5,732 nucleotides of DNA from Lysobacterales bacterium (GTDB taxonomy: Bacteria; Pseudomonadota; Gammaproteobacteria; Xanthomonadales; Rhodanobacteraceae): positions 1-5,732 of the forward strand of contig JAAFHE010000285.1 in NCBI GenBank assembly GCA_013298265.1, in the 5' to 3' direction. This document shows, in pieces, positions 1-4,772 of the stretch (positions are counted from its first letter, which is position 1; each line of letters starts with the position of its first letter). The position numbers and the translations under genes were made by a program. The notes below the pieces were generated by a model that did no database searches, was not told where the DNA came from, and saw only the letters and a list, made by a program, of their open reading frames with translations.

Positions 1-6
1 AGGCTG

Positions 7-45
7 ACATTGCCACGCTGCCGGGGCAGGCAATGTTCAATTTTT
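7..45 (+). terminator. Hairpin plus T5, possible terminator of an upstream gene
   Basis: Eight-base arms ACATTGCC (7-14) and GGCAATGT (29-36) are perfect complements. Between them TGCC (19-22) and GGCA (25-28) can pair as well. A run of five T follows at 41-45, but four non-T bases (TCAA) separate it from the stem, so it is an imperfect intrinsic terminator. It would end a rightward gene lying left of the window. It could instead be an operator or a chance structure. Confidence 0.3.
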
Positions 46-70
46 GAGAATTGCTCAGCAGTGATCTCCA

Positions 71-86
71 TGTGCGAATTGTCACA
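71..86. promoter_or_regulatory. CRP/Vfr/Clp-like binding site
   Basis: TGTGCGAATTGTCACA matches the CRP-family consensus TGTGA-N6-TCACA at nine of ten defined bases, with the correct six-base spacer. It lies 23 bp left of the perfect palindrome at 109-118 and just upstream of the hydrolase frame, in a low-GC stretch that looks like promoter DNA. No convincing -35/-10 pair could be assigned. A match of this quality can arise by chance, so this is a candidate only. Confidence 0.3.
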
Positions 87-108
87 GATTTCGATCGACT
101 AACCAATA

Positions 109-118
109 GTGTTAACAC
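109..118. repeat. Perfect 10-bp palindrome GTGTTAACAC
   Basis: GTGTTAACAC is its own reverse complement. It sits exactly at the disrupted start of the hydrolase frame: its GTG (109-111) is the nearest upstream start-type codon, in the neighbouring frame, and it contains the in-frame TAA (113-115) that closes the hydrolase frame on the left. It could be an operator or a scar of rearrangement; the sequence does not decide. Confidence 0.35.
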
Positions 119-205
119 GCCCTAGTCTTCGTCCACGGACGCGCGCAGGAAGGCAAGGACGCGCAGACGCTCAAGGATTCCTGGGTCGCCTCGCTGCGCA
201 AGGGA
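116..205 (+). other. Displaced N-terminal coding segment of the hydrolase (no start codon)
   Basis: In the frame of the downstream hydrolase, bases 116-205 encode thirty residues beginning HALVFVHGR. Hydrophobic strand followed by HG is the classical oxyanion-hole box of alpha/beta hydrolases, so this piece belongs to the protein. The frame is closed by TAA at 113-115, and no ATG, GTG, TTG or CTG lies in frame before 206. GTG at 109 is one frame away: losing one base within 112-115 would give M-L-H-A-L-V-F-V-H-G-R. Either the assembly carries a one-base error here or the gene has lost its start. Confidence 0.6.
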
Positions 206-1006
206 ATGGCCAGGAGCGGTCTGGAGCTGCCGATCGCGGAAAGCGACATCCGCTTTCCCTACTACGGCGATGCCCTGTTCGATCGTGTCGAGGACATGAA
301 ACCGCCCGCGCAGATGGCTGATGTCATCATGCGTGGCGCGGCGGACGGCGCCGCCGCGTTCCGCGCCTTCACGCATGCCGTCGTCGCCGAGGCCGTGGCG
401 CAGCTAGGCATTTCCGAAGGCGACATCGACGATACCGGCAGCGAGACCGTCATCCGTCGCGGCATCGCCAACTGGGAATGGGTACAGCGTGCGCTGGCGA
501 CCATAGACCGCAAAATTCCCGGAGCGAGCGGCAGGAGCATCGCCCTGGCGACGGAAGATGTGTACAAATACCTGAAGAAAGACAGTATCGCCCGCGTGAT
601 CGACGACGGCGTGGGCGCGGCCATGGCCGAGGACACGCCCATCGTTGTGGTTAGCCATTCGCTGGGCACCGTCGTCGCGTACAAGATGCTGGCGAAACTG
701 GCCGCGGGGCGACGCTGGAAAGTACCGCTGTTCGTTACGCTCGGATCGCCGCTCGGTATCACCGCAATCCGCGATGGTTTAGCACCGATCGGCCATCCGC
801 CGATGGTCGGCCGCTGGTTCAACGCGATGGATCCGCGCGACGTCGTCGCGCTGTATCCGCTGGACCGGGCCAATTTCGAGATCGATCCGGAAATCGAGAA
901 CAAGACCGACGTCGACAACTTCACCGACAACCGCCATGGCATTGCCGGTTACCTCGAGGATGCGGTGGTCGCGCGCCGTATCCACGACGCACTCGAGAAC
1001 GATTGA
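206..1006 (+). CDS. Alpha/beta-hydrolase (lipase/esterase-like), 5' end apparently disrupted
   Basis: This frame encodes a probable serine hydrolase of the alpha/beta fold; substrate unknown. Numbered from the ATG at 206 (266 aa), the nucleophile elbow is VVSHSLGT with Ser152, preceded by the hydrophobic strand TPIVVV. A likely acid lies in the DPRD turn (Asp209 or Asp212), and NRHGIAGYL supplies a likely catalytic His244. The triad order Ser-Asp-His and spacing fit the fold. The 206 ATG was used only because it is the first start codon in frame. It has no spaced ribosome site (AAGGGA abuts it) and cuts off the HG oxyanion box encoded from 116. Without that box the enzyme would probably be inactive, so the gene may be decayed or mis-sequenced near 109-116. 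No signal peptide or membrane segment is seen, so it is likely cytoplasmic. It converges on rtcA, shares no operon with the Rtc genes, and ends before a good terminator. Confidence 0.75.
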   Translation: MARSGLELPIAESDIRFPYYGDALFDRVEDMKPPAQMADVIMRGAADGAAAFRAFTHAVVAEAVAQLGISEGDIDDTGSETVIRRGIANWEWVQRALATIDRKIPGASGRSIALATEDVYKYLKKDSIARVIDDGVGAAMAEDTPIVVVSHSLGTVVAYKMLAKLAAGRRWKVPLFVTLGSPLGITAIRDGLAPIGHPPMVGRWFNAMDPRDVVALYPLDRANFEIDPEIENKTDVDNFTDNRHGIAGYLEDAVVARRIHDALEND

Positions 1007-1111
1007 GCGGGAGGAAGAGTTGGAAAGAGCGCCAGGGCACGAGCGTTGTCGTTCGTTCCTCATGCCGCGTTGTCGGTCGCACGATTCACGGGATGAGAAC
1101 GGTCAGCAGTG

Positions 1112-1141
1112 AATGAGCGCGACTAGCAGCGCTCATTTTTT
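1112..1141 (+). terminator. Rho-independent terminator after the hydrolase gene
   Basis: Arms AATGAGCGC (1112-1120) and GCGCTCATT (1129-1137) are perfectly complementary over nine bases with an eight-base loop, and the run of six T spans 1136-1141. Stem and T-run serve the rightward hydrolase gene. Read leftward from rtcA the hairpin is not followed by T residues, so it should not be an efficient terminator for the rtc operon. An outer imperfect repeat, GCAGTGA (1106-1112) with TCACTGC (1149-1155), encloses it. Confidence 0.75.
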
Positions 1142-1155
1142 ACTCATCTCACTGC

Positions 1156-2199
1156 TCAACTCGCTGTAACGGCCACGCGATACCGCCGCTGCGGATCGCT
1201 GTCGTCGGGAGCGATCGTAATGTCGGCGGCGCCGAAGGCGCGGATCACGGCGGCGTTGGTTTCCAGATGCGCGCTCGGGCGGCCGGTGACGAAGCTGCCG
1301 CCGCCGGCGAGCAGTAGCGGCAGCAGTAGCTGGTCGGCGAGGTGCTCGCCGACGGGTGCGCCGTGGGCGAGATAGGTACGCAGCTCGTCGCACGTCGCGC
1401 GCGCGACGTTCTCCGCGCTGACGCTGTGTTCGCCGAGGCCGACGACGACTTCACTGACATGCTCGAAGCGCGCCGTCAGCACGAGCGCGTTGGCCGGGCC
1501 GGTGCCGGAAGGCAGGTCGAGCCGCTGCCGTCTCCTCAGTGTCAGCTGAGCGGCGGCGGCATCCAGTTCACGCTCGGCGATGTGCTGCGGCAGGTTGCGC
1601 AGCAGTACGGTCGCATCGATACCCTGGGTGTTGCCGCGTTCGTGCAGTGCTAGCGGCGTCAGTGCGGCGGGCGTTACGGTGGCGCGGACACGGCCGCCGC
1701 CTGCGGGATAGAAGCCGTGCCGTTCGACAGTCATCGACACCTGCGCGCCCATGCGCGCGAGCTGCGGCAGGAATGCGTCGGCGATGAAGTCGCTGGACGG
1801 TGCCATCTGATTGTGCGTGCCGCCTTCGAGCGCAAGCGTGCTGGTCGTGTCCGCGCGCAGCAGCGCCGGCAATACCGTCTGCAGTACGAGCATCGTGCTG
1901 CCGGCGGTGCCGATCCTGAATTCGTAGTCGCCGCCGCGGATGGCGCCGGGACGGAAATGCAGGTCCGTCGCGCCGATCTGTGCACCATCGGCCACACCAT
2001 GGCAGACCGCGGCCGCCGCACGCACGCAGGCGAGGTGCTGGCGCATCAGGCCGGGCTTGCGGCGGCCGGCGCGGATGTTGACGAGCCGCACGGGCCTGCC
2101 TTGCAGCATCGACAGGCTCAAGGCGGTGCGCAAGATCTGGCCGCCTCCTTCACCTTGCGCGCCGTCGAGTTCGATCGTGGATTCCGTTCGCGTCTTCAT
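1156..2199 (-). CDS. rtcA: RNA 3'-terminal phosphate cyclase RtcA
   Basis: RtcA converts RNA 3'-phosphate ends to 2',3'-cyclic phosphates using ATP through a covalent enzyme-AMP intermediate; it acts in the cytoplasm. The 347-aa product is close to the E. coli enzyme in length (about 338). Family signatures seen in order are DGAQGEGGGQILR (12-24), IRAGRRKPGLMRQHL (42-56), GGDYEFRIGTAGS (89-101), HGFYPAGGG (161-169), EHLADQLLLP (285-294) and PSAHLETN. The last motif contains His311, equivalent to the adenylylated His309 of E. coli. The start at 2199 is supported by AGGAAG (2213-2208 on this strand) nine bases upstream. It is the last gene of the apparent operon, 31 bp behind orf226. No intrinsic terminator is evident after its stop; the hairpin beyond it works in the other direction. 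The protein appears intact. Confidence 0.95.
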   Translation of the reverse strand: MKTRTESTIELDGAQGEGGGQILRTALSLSMLQGRPVRLVNIRAGRRKPGLMRQHLACVRAAAAVCHGVADGAQIGATDLHFRPGAIRGGDYEFRIGTAGSTMLVLQTVLPALLRADTTSTLALEGGTHNQMAPSSDFIADAFLPQLARMGAQVSMTVERHGFYPAGGGRVRATVTPAALTPLALHERGNTQGIDATVLLRNLPQHIAERELDAAAAQLTLRRRQRLDLPSGTGPANALVLTARFEHVSEVVVGLGEHSVSAENVARATCDELRTYLAHGAPVGEHLADQLLLPLLLAGGGSFVTGRPSAHLETNAAVIRAFGAADITIAPDDSDPQRRYRVAVTAS

Positions 2200-2230
2200 G
2201 TCGGGTTCTTCCTGCCCGGCCGCATCGGCG

Positions 2231-2911
2231 TCAGGCGTCGTTAGTGAGTCTTGCGGCGCGCAAGGCGCGCGTGTTCAACGAGTATTTGTGGACGATGATG
2301 CAGCGCAGGCCATTCCACTGGAAATCGAATGGCGTCCTTTGCGGCAGATCCGGTGCGAGCCAGCGTACGTCGAGATCGAACCATAGCCCGCTGAGTTTCG
2401 CGCGAAAACGGTTGTCACCGATCGCGTACCTATCGGGTGGCTTGTCGAACGACCATCGGTCATGTTTTCGCGGAACCGGCTTGCGCCAGCGCAGCAGTCC
2501 GCTGCGGGGATCGACGTAGAGCCCGTACGCTGCGCGGGGGCCACGGCGCGACCAGTGACGCGCATCGAGCAGGACCTCGCGCCGCGCTTCGTCGTAGCTG
2601 CAATTCACCGATACCAGGTGCCGCGCATGCGTGAGCAGGTGCTGCCCGACCACGCTGCGCGCATCGATACCGGCGGCGATTTCACTCCAGACCTTGTCCC
2701 AGGGCCGGTTGACCTGCTTGCGCAGCCAGCGCTCCAGCGGCGCAAGCAGGTCGTCGAAGTACTTGGTCCGATGCTGGCGCGGCCGATAGGCGTCGGCATA
2801 GCTGTCGTCCCCGGTCCATTCACTCACGCGCGGCCTGTTGCCGCGGTGAGTTTTCCGGCGATGACCGCGGCGCGGCCGTTCGATCAGTACCTCATGCATG
2901 TCCTTGCGCAT
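2231..2911 (-). CDS. Uncharacterised basic protein between rtcB and rtcA
   Basis: The 226-aa product has no fold or function I can name. It starts MRKDMHEVLIERPRRG and continues with an R/K/H-dense tail to about residue 28, which suggests nucleic-acid binding. Residues 50-80 look helical and hold RPWDKVWSEI (69-78). A second block holds LYVDPRSGLLRW (131-142), and the C-terminal half is rich in W, F and R. There is no signal peptide, membrane segment or cysteine cluster. From memory, unverified, hypothetical proteins beginning MRKDM..V..ERPR occur in other bacteria. The frame is open back to 3082, but those codons lie inside rtcB. The start at 2911 is preferred because AAGGAG lies about eight bases upstream and it leaves a 16-bp gap after rtcB. 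Tight spacing on both sides implies co-transcription with rtcB and rtcA and a role with RNA ends; that role is inference. Confidence 0.85.
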   Translation of the reverse strand: MRKDMHEVLIERPRRGHRRKTHRGNRPRVSEWTGDDSYADAYRPRQHRTKYFDDLLAPLERWLRKQVNRPWDKVWSEIAAGIDARSVVGQHLLTHARHLVSVNCSYDEARREVLLDARHWSRRGPRAAYGLYVDPRSGLLRWRKPVPRKHDRWSFDKPPDRYAIGDNRFRAKLSGLWFDLDVRWLAPDLPQRTPFDFQWNGLRCIIVHKYSLNTRALRAARLTNDA

Positions 2912-2927
2912 GATTGTTCTCCTTGCC

Positions 2928-4151
2928 TCAGCCCTTGACGCACACGACCTGGCGCAAGGTGTGCAGGATCTCCACGAGATCGCGCTGCGCCGCCATGACC
3001 TGGTCGATCGGCTTGTACGCAGCCGGCGACTCGTCGATGACGTCCGCGTCCTTGCGGCATTCCACGTGCGCCGTCGCTTCACGGTGCTGGCTCAGCGTGA
3101 TGCGCTTCTTCGCCTCGGTGCGGCTCATCACGCGGCCGGCGCCGTGCGAACAGGAGCAGAAACTCTCCTCGTTGCCGAGGCCGCGCACGATGAAGCTCTT
3201 CGCGCCCATGCTGCCGGGAATGATCCCGAGCTGATCCTTGCGCGCGCTGACCGCACCCTTGCGCGTGATCAGCAGATCGCGGCCGTAGTGGGTTTCGCGC
3301 TGCACATAGTTGTGATGACAGTTGATCGCCATGCGCGTGAGCTGGAACGACGGCAGATGCTTGCGCAATACGCCAAGTACGGTCTCCATCATCTGCTGGC
3401 GGTTTTCCGCGGCGTATTGCTGCGCCCAGTCCACCGCCTCCACGTAGTCATCGAACAGCGTGCTGCCTTCGCTGAAGTAGGCGAGGTCGCGGTCGGGCAG
3501 GTTGGCCCGCTGCTTCTGCATCTCGTTGCGCGCCTTCTCGATGAAGTACTGGCCGATGCGGTTGCCGGCACCGCGCGAGCCCGAGTGCAGCATGACCCAG
3601 ACCTGGTCGGCTTCGTCCAGGCACAGTTCGATGAAGTGGTTGCCGCCTCCGAGCGAGCCGAGCTGGCTCAGCGGCGACTTGTGCGAGATGTTCGGATGCC
3701 GCTCGACCAGGTTGCGATAGCGCTGTTCCAGCGGGCGCCAGCGCGTGATCGCGGAGTTCGGCGCCAAGAGCCAGTTGCCCTTGACGCTGCGGCCCTCGAC
3801 CGTAACGAAGCCGTGAGGCACGGCGCGTTCGATATCGCTGCGGATGCCAAGCAGGTTCTCGGGTAGCTGATCGGCGCGCAGCGTGGTCTGGTAAGCCATC
3901 ATGCCGCAGCCGATGTCCACGCCCACGGCCGCCGGAATGATCGCGCCTTCGGTGGGCACCACCGAACCGACGGTCGCGCCGATGCCGAGGTGTACGTCGG
4001 GCATCACGGCGATCCAGGGTCCGACGATGGGCAGCCGGGCGAGGTTGCGTAGCTGCTTGCGTGCGCCGTCGTCCAGCGGTACGCCTTCGACCCAGGCCTT
4101 GATCGGCACGGCGCCTTCGTCGTGGATGGTCTGGTGAGTGGCGGTGTTCAT
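2928..4151 (-). CDS. rtcB: RNA-splicing ligase RtcB (3'-phosphate/5'-OH RNA ligase)
   Basis: RtcB joins RNA 2',3'-cyclic phosphate or 3'-phosphate ends to 5'-OH ends, using GTP and Mn(II) through an enzyme-GMP intermediate. The 407-aa product matches the E. coli enzyme (408 aa) almost throughout. Visible active-site elements are GVDIGCGM with Asp79 and Cys82, GGGNHF with His172, MLHSGSRG with His189, NCHHNYVQ (His279/280) and FCSCSHGAGRV with the guanylylated His336; the protein ends in the usual TLRQVVCVKG. All metal ligands and the nucleophile are present, so it should be active. The frame is open to 4247, but the start at 4151 (MNTATHQ) gives the family N-terminus and has AGAGAG about seven bases upstream. 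It heads the repair cluster, with orf226 16 bp behind. Expression is probably driven by the sigma-54 promoter at 4629-4644 under RtcR. Confidence 0.97.
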   Translation of the reverse strand: MNTATHQTIHDEGAVPIKAWVEGVPLDDGARKQLRNLARLPIVGPWIAVMPDVHLGIGATVGSVVPTEGAIIPAAVGVDIGCGMMAYQTTLRADQLPENLLGIRSDIERAVPHGFVTVEGRSVKGNWLLAPNSAITRWRPLEQRYRNLVERHPNISHKSPLSQLGSLGGGNHFIELCLDEADQVWVMLHSGSRGAGNRIGQYFIEKARNEMQKQRANLPDRDLAYFSEGSTLFDDYVEAVDWAQQYAAENRQQMMETVLGVLRKHLPSFQLTRMAINCHHNYVQRETHYGRDLLITRKGAVSARKDQLGIIPGSMGAKSFIVRGLGNEESFCSCSHGAGRVMSRTEAKKRITLSQHREATAHVECRKDADVIDESPAAYKPIDQVMAAQRDLVEILHTLRQVVCVKG

Positions 4152-4167
4152 GGCGTTCTCTCTGTGA

Positions 4168-4527
4168 TCAGTAGGGGTAACACTGCCGCTGGCGGCGGCT
4201 CTCTTCCCTGTCGCGGCGAATGCAGTCTGCGCCCGCATTCGCCGCAAGCATTTCTACAACGATGAATTGGCGAGACCCTGTTTGGCGGGCGGGGTCTCCT
4301 CGCCCGTGACGTACCTCGCCGCTACAGGGTGCGAGATCGTGGTCCGGCGCTGTCGTCCGCTGTGGTGATGGCTCGTCGCCGAGGATTTTCGCCTCGACGA
4401 TCTTGCCGTTCTGAATTCGGTAGGCCGCATGCCTTCGCTGCCGCGGCCTGATCGTGAACTGTGCGGCCGCAGCGCGGATTCGCTGCGGCCATTTCCCCTT
4501 GCCTTCGTAGCGCCGGAGCCAGGTCAT
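4168..4527 (-). CDS. Possible small ORF upstream of rtcB (doubtful)
   Basis: A 119-codon frame starts MTWLRRYEGKGKW and stops 16 bp before rtcB, the same spacing as between rtcB and orf226, so it could be the first gene of the operon. Its first half, through AYRIQNGKIVEAKILGDE, uses G/C-ending codons like the neighbouring genes; the second half does so less. AAGGA upstream of the ATG is only two bases away, too close for a good ribosome site. The frame contains three of the strong inverted repeats, which is unusual for coding DNA. I recognise no family. It may be a real small gene, a decayed remnant, or a chance frame in a structured leader RNA; the last two seem at least as likely. Confidence 0.25.
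   Translation of the reverse strand: MTWLRRYEGKGKWPQRIRAAAAQFTIRPRQRRHAAYRIQNGKIVEAKILGDEPSPQRTTAPDHDLAPCSGEVRHGRGDPARQTGSRQFIVVEMLAANAGADCIRRDREESRRQRQCYPY
4213..4245. repeat. Perfect 11-bp inverted repeat (hairpin A)
   Basis: GCGGCGAATGC (4213-4223) and GCATTCGCCGC (4235-4245) are exact complements around an 11-base loop. It lies 62 bp upstream of rtcB within the predicted leader. No T-run follows on either strand, so it is not a classical terminator. It could shape the leader or be an RNA-processing or protein site. Confidence 0.7.
4269..4304. repeat. Inverted repeat, bulged stem (hairpin B)
   Basis: GAGACCC (4272-4278) pairs with GGGTCTC (4292-4298), and GGC (4269-4271) with GCC (4302-4304), leaving a three-base bulge on one side and a loop of about 13 bases. 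ACCCTG at 4275-4280 could alternatively pair with CAGGGT at 4325-4330, so two competing structures are possible. Confidence 0.5.
4465..4490. repeat. Perfect 10-bp GC-rich inverted repeat (hairpin D)
   Basis: GGCCGCAGCG (4465-4474) and CGCTGCGGCC (4481-4490) are exact complements with a six-base loop. The stem is nine-tenths G/C and so very stable in RNA. On the plus strand ATTTCCCCTT follows, which is only weakly terminator-like. It lies inside the doubtful 119-codon frame. Confidence 0.65.
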
Positions 4528-4543
4528 GGTCCTTGCGACGGCG

Positions 4544-4587
4544 CGGTTTGCGCGTCAGCAGAGCGGTGAGCGTGCTGCGCGAAACCG
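4544..4587. repeat. Fifteen-bp bulged inverted repeat (hairpin C)
   Basis: CGGTTT (4544-4549) pairs with AAACCG (4582-4587), CGCG (4551-4554) with CGCG (4578-4581), and CAGCA (4556-4560) with TGCTG (4573-4577). Single-base bulges fall at 4550 and 4555, and the apical loop has 12 bases. It begins about 31 bases after the inferred sigma-54 start site and would be the first structure in the leftward transcript. Confidence 0.65.
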
Positions 4588-4628
4588 TCCGGCCTCTCGC
4601 TGTCCCATCCCGGCGCCGGATTGCCTAT

Positions 4629-4644
4629 ATCAAGGGGCGTGCCA
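4629..4644 (-). promoter_or_regulatory. Sigma-54 (RpoN) promoter for the rtcB operon
   Basis: Read leftward the bases are TGGCACGCCCCTTGAT. The -24 element TGGCACG is a perfect consensus match, followed by N4 and TTGAT at -12 (consensus TTGCA/T). The GG pair is followed by exactly ten bases, the required spacing; the only key deviation is GA instead of GC at -12. The inferred start site is near 4618. RtcR, encoded divergently at 4773, belongs to the sigma-54 activator class known to control rtcBA, so the context supports the assignment strongly. Confidence 0.8.
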
Positions 4645-4659
4645 AGCAGGTCGGTTCGT

Positions 4660-4672
4660 AAAAATCATTTTT
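4660..4672. repeat. A/T palindrome AAAAAT-C-ATTTTT
   Basis: Six-base complementary arms around a single C, just upstream of the sigma-54 promoter. It sits in a short AT-rich island (about 4658-4695) that contrasts with the GC-rich surroundings. Such tracts favour DNA bending or melting between an enhancer and a sigma-54 promoter. Confidence 0.5.
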
Positions 4673-4673
4673 A

Positions 4674-4686
4674 AATCAGATAGATA
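4674..4686. promoter_or_regulatory. IHF-like binding site
   Basis: AATCAGATAGATA matches the IHF consensus WATCAR-N4-TTR at all defined positions except the first T of TTR, and A/T tracts flank it. It lies 30-42 bp upstream of the -24 element, between the promoter and the candidate activator site, where IHF bending commonly assists sigma-54 activation. IHF consensus matches are frequent in AT-rich DNA, so this rests largely on position. Confidence 0.4.
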
Positions 4687-4740
4687 TAAAAATACCTCGA
4701 GCTGCGCGTCGCTAGGACTCCAAGCTCATATGCTCGTGTA

Positions 4741-4756
4741 TTATCCGTCGGGATAA
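4741..4756. promoter_or_regulatory. Dyad TTATCC-N4-GGATAA, candidate RtcR upstream activating site
   Basis: The arms TTATCC (4741-4746) and GGATAA (4751-4756) are exact complements around GTCG. Relative to the inferred sigma-54 start site near 4618 the dyad spans about -123 to -138, a usual distance for an enhancer-binding protein. It also lies 16 bp before the rtcR start codon, so binding there could autoregulate rtcR, or the RNA hairpin could affect its translation. I do not know the RtcR operator sequence, so identity is inferred from position and symmetry. Confidence 0.4.
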
Positions 4757-4772
4757 ATTGTGGAGCAGAAAC

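Larger units (their letters stand above)
4152..4618 (-). other. Long structured 5' leader of the rtcB operon (inferred)
   Basis: This stretch lies between the inferred sigma-54 start site (about 4618) and rtcB. It would be transcribed leftward as a roughly 467-nt leader or a separate RNA. It contains strong inverted repeats at 4213-4245, 4269-4304, 4465-4490 and 4544-4587, and one open frame of 119 codons. I found no convincing tRNA, Y-RNA or riboswitch consensus by eye. The transcript boundaries are predicted from the promoter only. Confidence 0.4.

Noticed and set aside
1..102. Open frame from the left edge to TAA at 100-102 as the tail of an upstream gene
   Set aside because: The 33 codons have low GC and no recognisable protein character, and they include hairpin and CRP-like sequence; more likely intergenic.
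1044..1079. Near-direct repeat CGTTGTCGTTCG / CGTTGTCGGTCG, 24 bp apart
   Set aside because: Only two copies with one mismatch in a short intergenic stretch; no array, flanking gene or site function can be supported.
1717..2244. Plus-strand open frame across rtcA, and similar shorter ones
   Set aside because: These oppose the well-supported rtcA reading frame and have no ribosome site or family resemblance.
2912..3082. Longer start for the orf226 protein at 3082
   Set aside because: The extra residues are rtcB sequence read out of frame (R/S/T-rich), while the start at 2911 has a strong AAGGAG site.
2898..3866. Long plus-strand open frame of 322 codons across rtcB
   Set aside because: It is antisense to rtcB, whose protein is near-identical in architecture to the known ligase. 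The product is an A/R/V-rich composition typical of a shadow frame in GC-rich DNA.
4152..4247. Longer start for rtcB at 4247
   Set aside because: The added 32 residues are absent from RtcB proteins and overlap hairpin A; the 4151 start gives the family length.
4716..4744. Sigma-70 promoter for rtcR with TATTAT at 4739-4744
   Set aside because: The -10-like hexamer is fair, but no -35 element is found at 16-18 bp and it overlaps the dyad; too weak to call.
4152..4772. tRNA or Y-RNA gene in the rtcB-rtcR interval
   Set aside because: I searched both strands for a T-loop (GTTCRANNC) flanked by complementary stems and for a D-arm. Only partial matches were seen, such as GTTCACGATC on the minus strand, with the wrong base at the key A. 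A tRNAscan or Infernal run would settle it.
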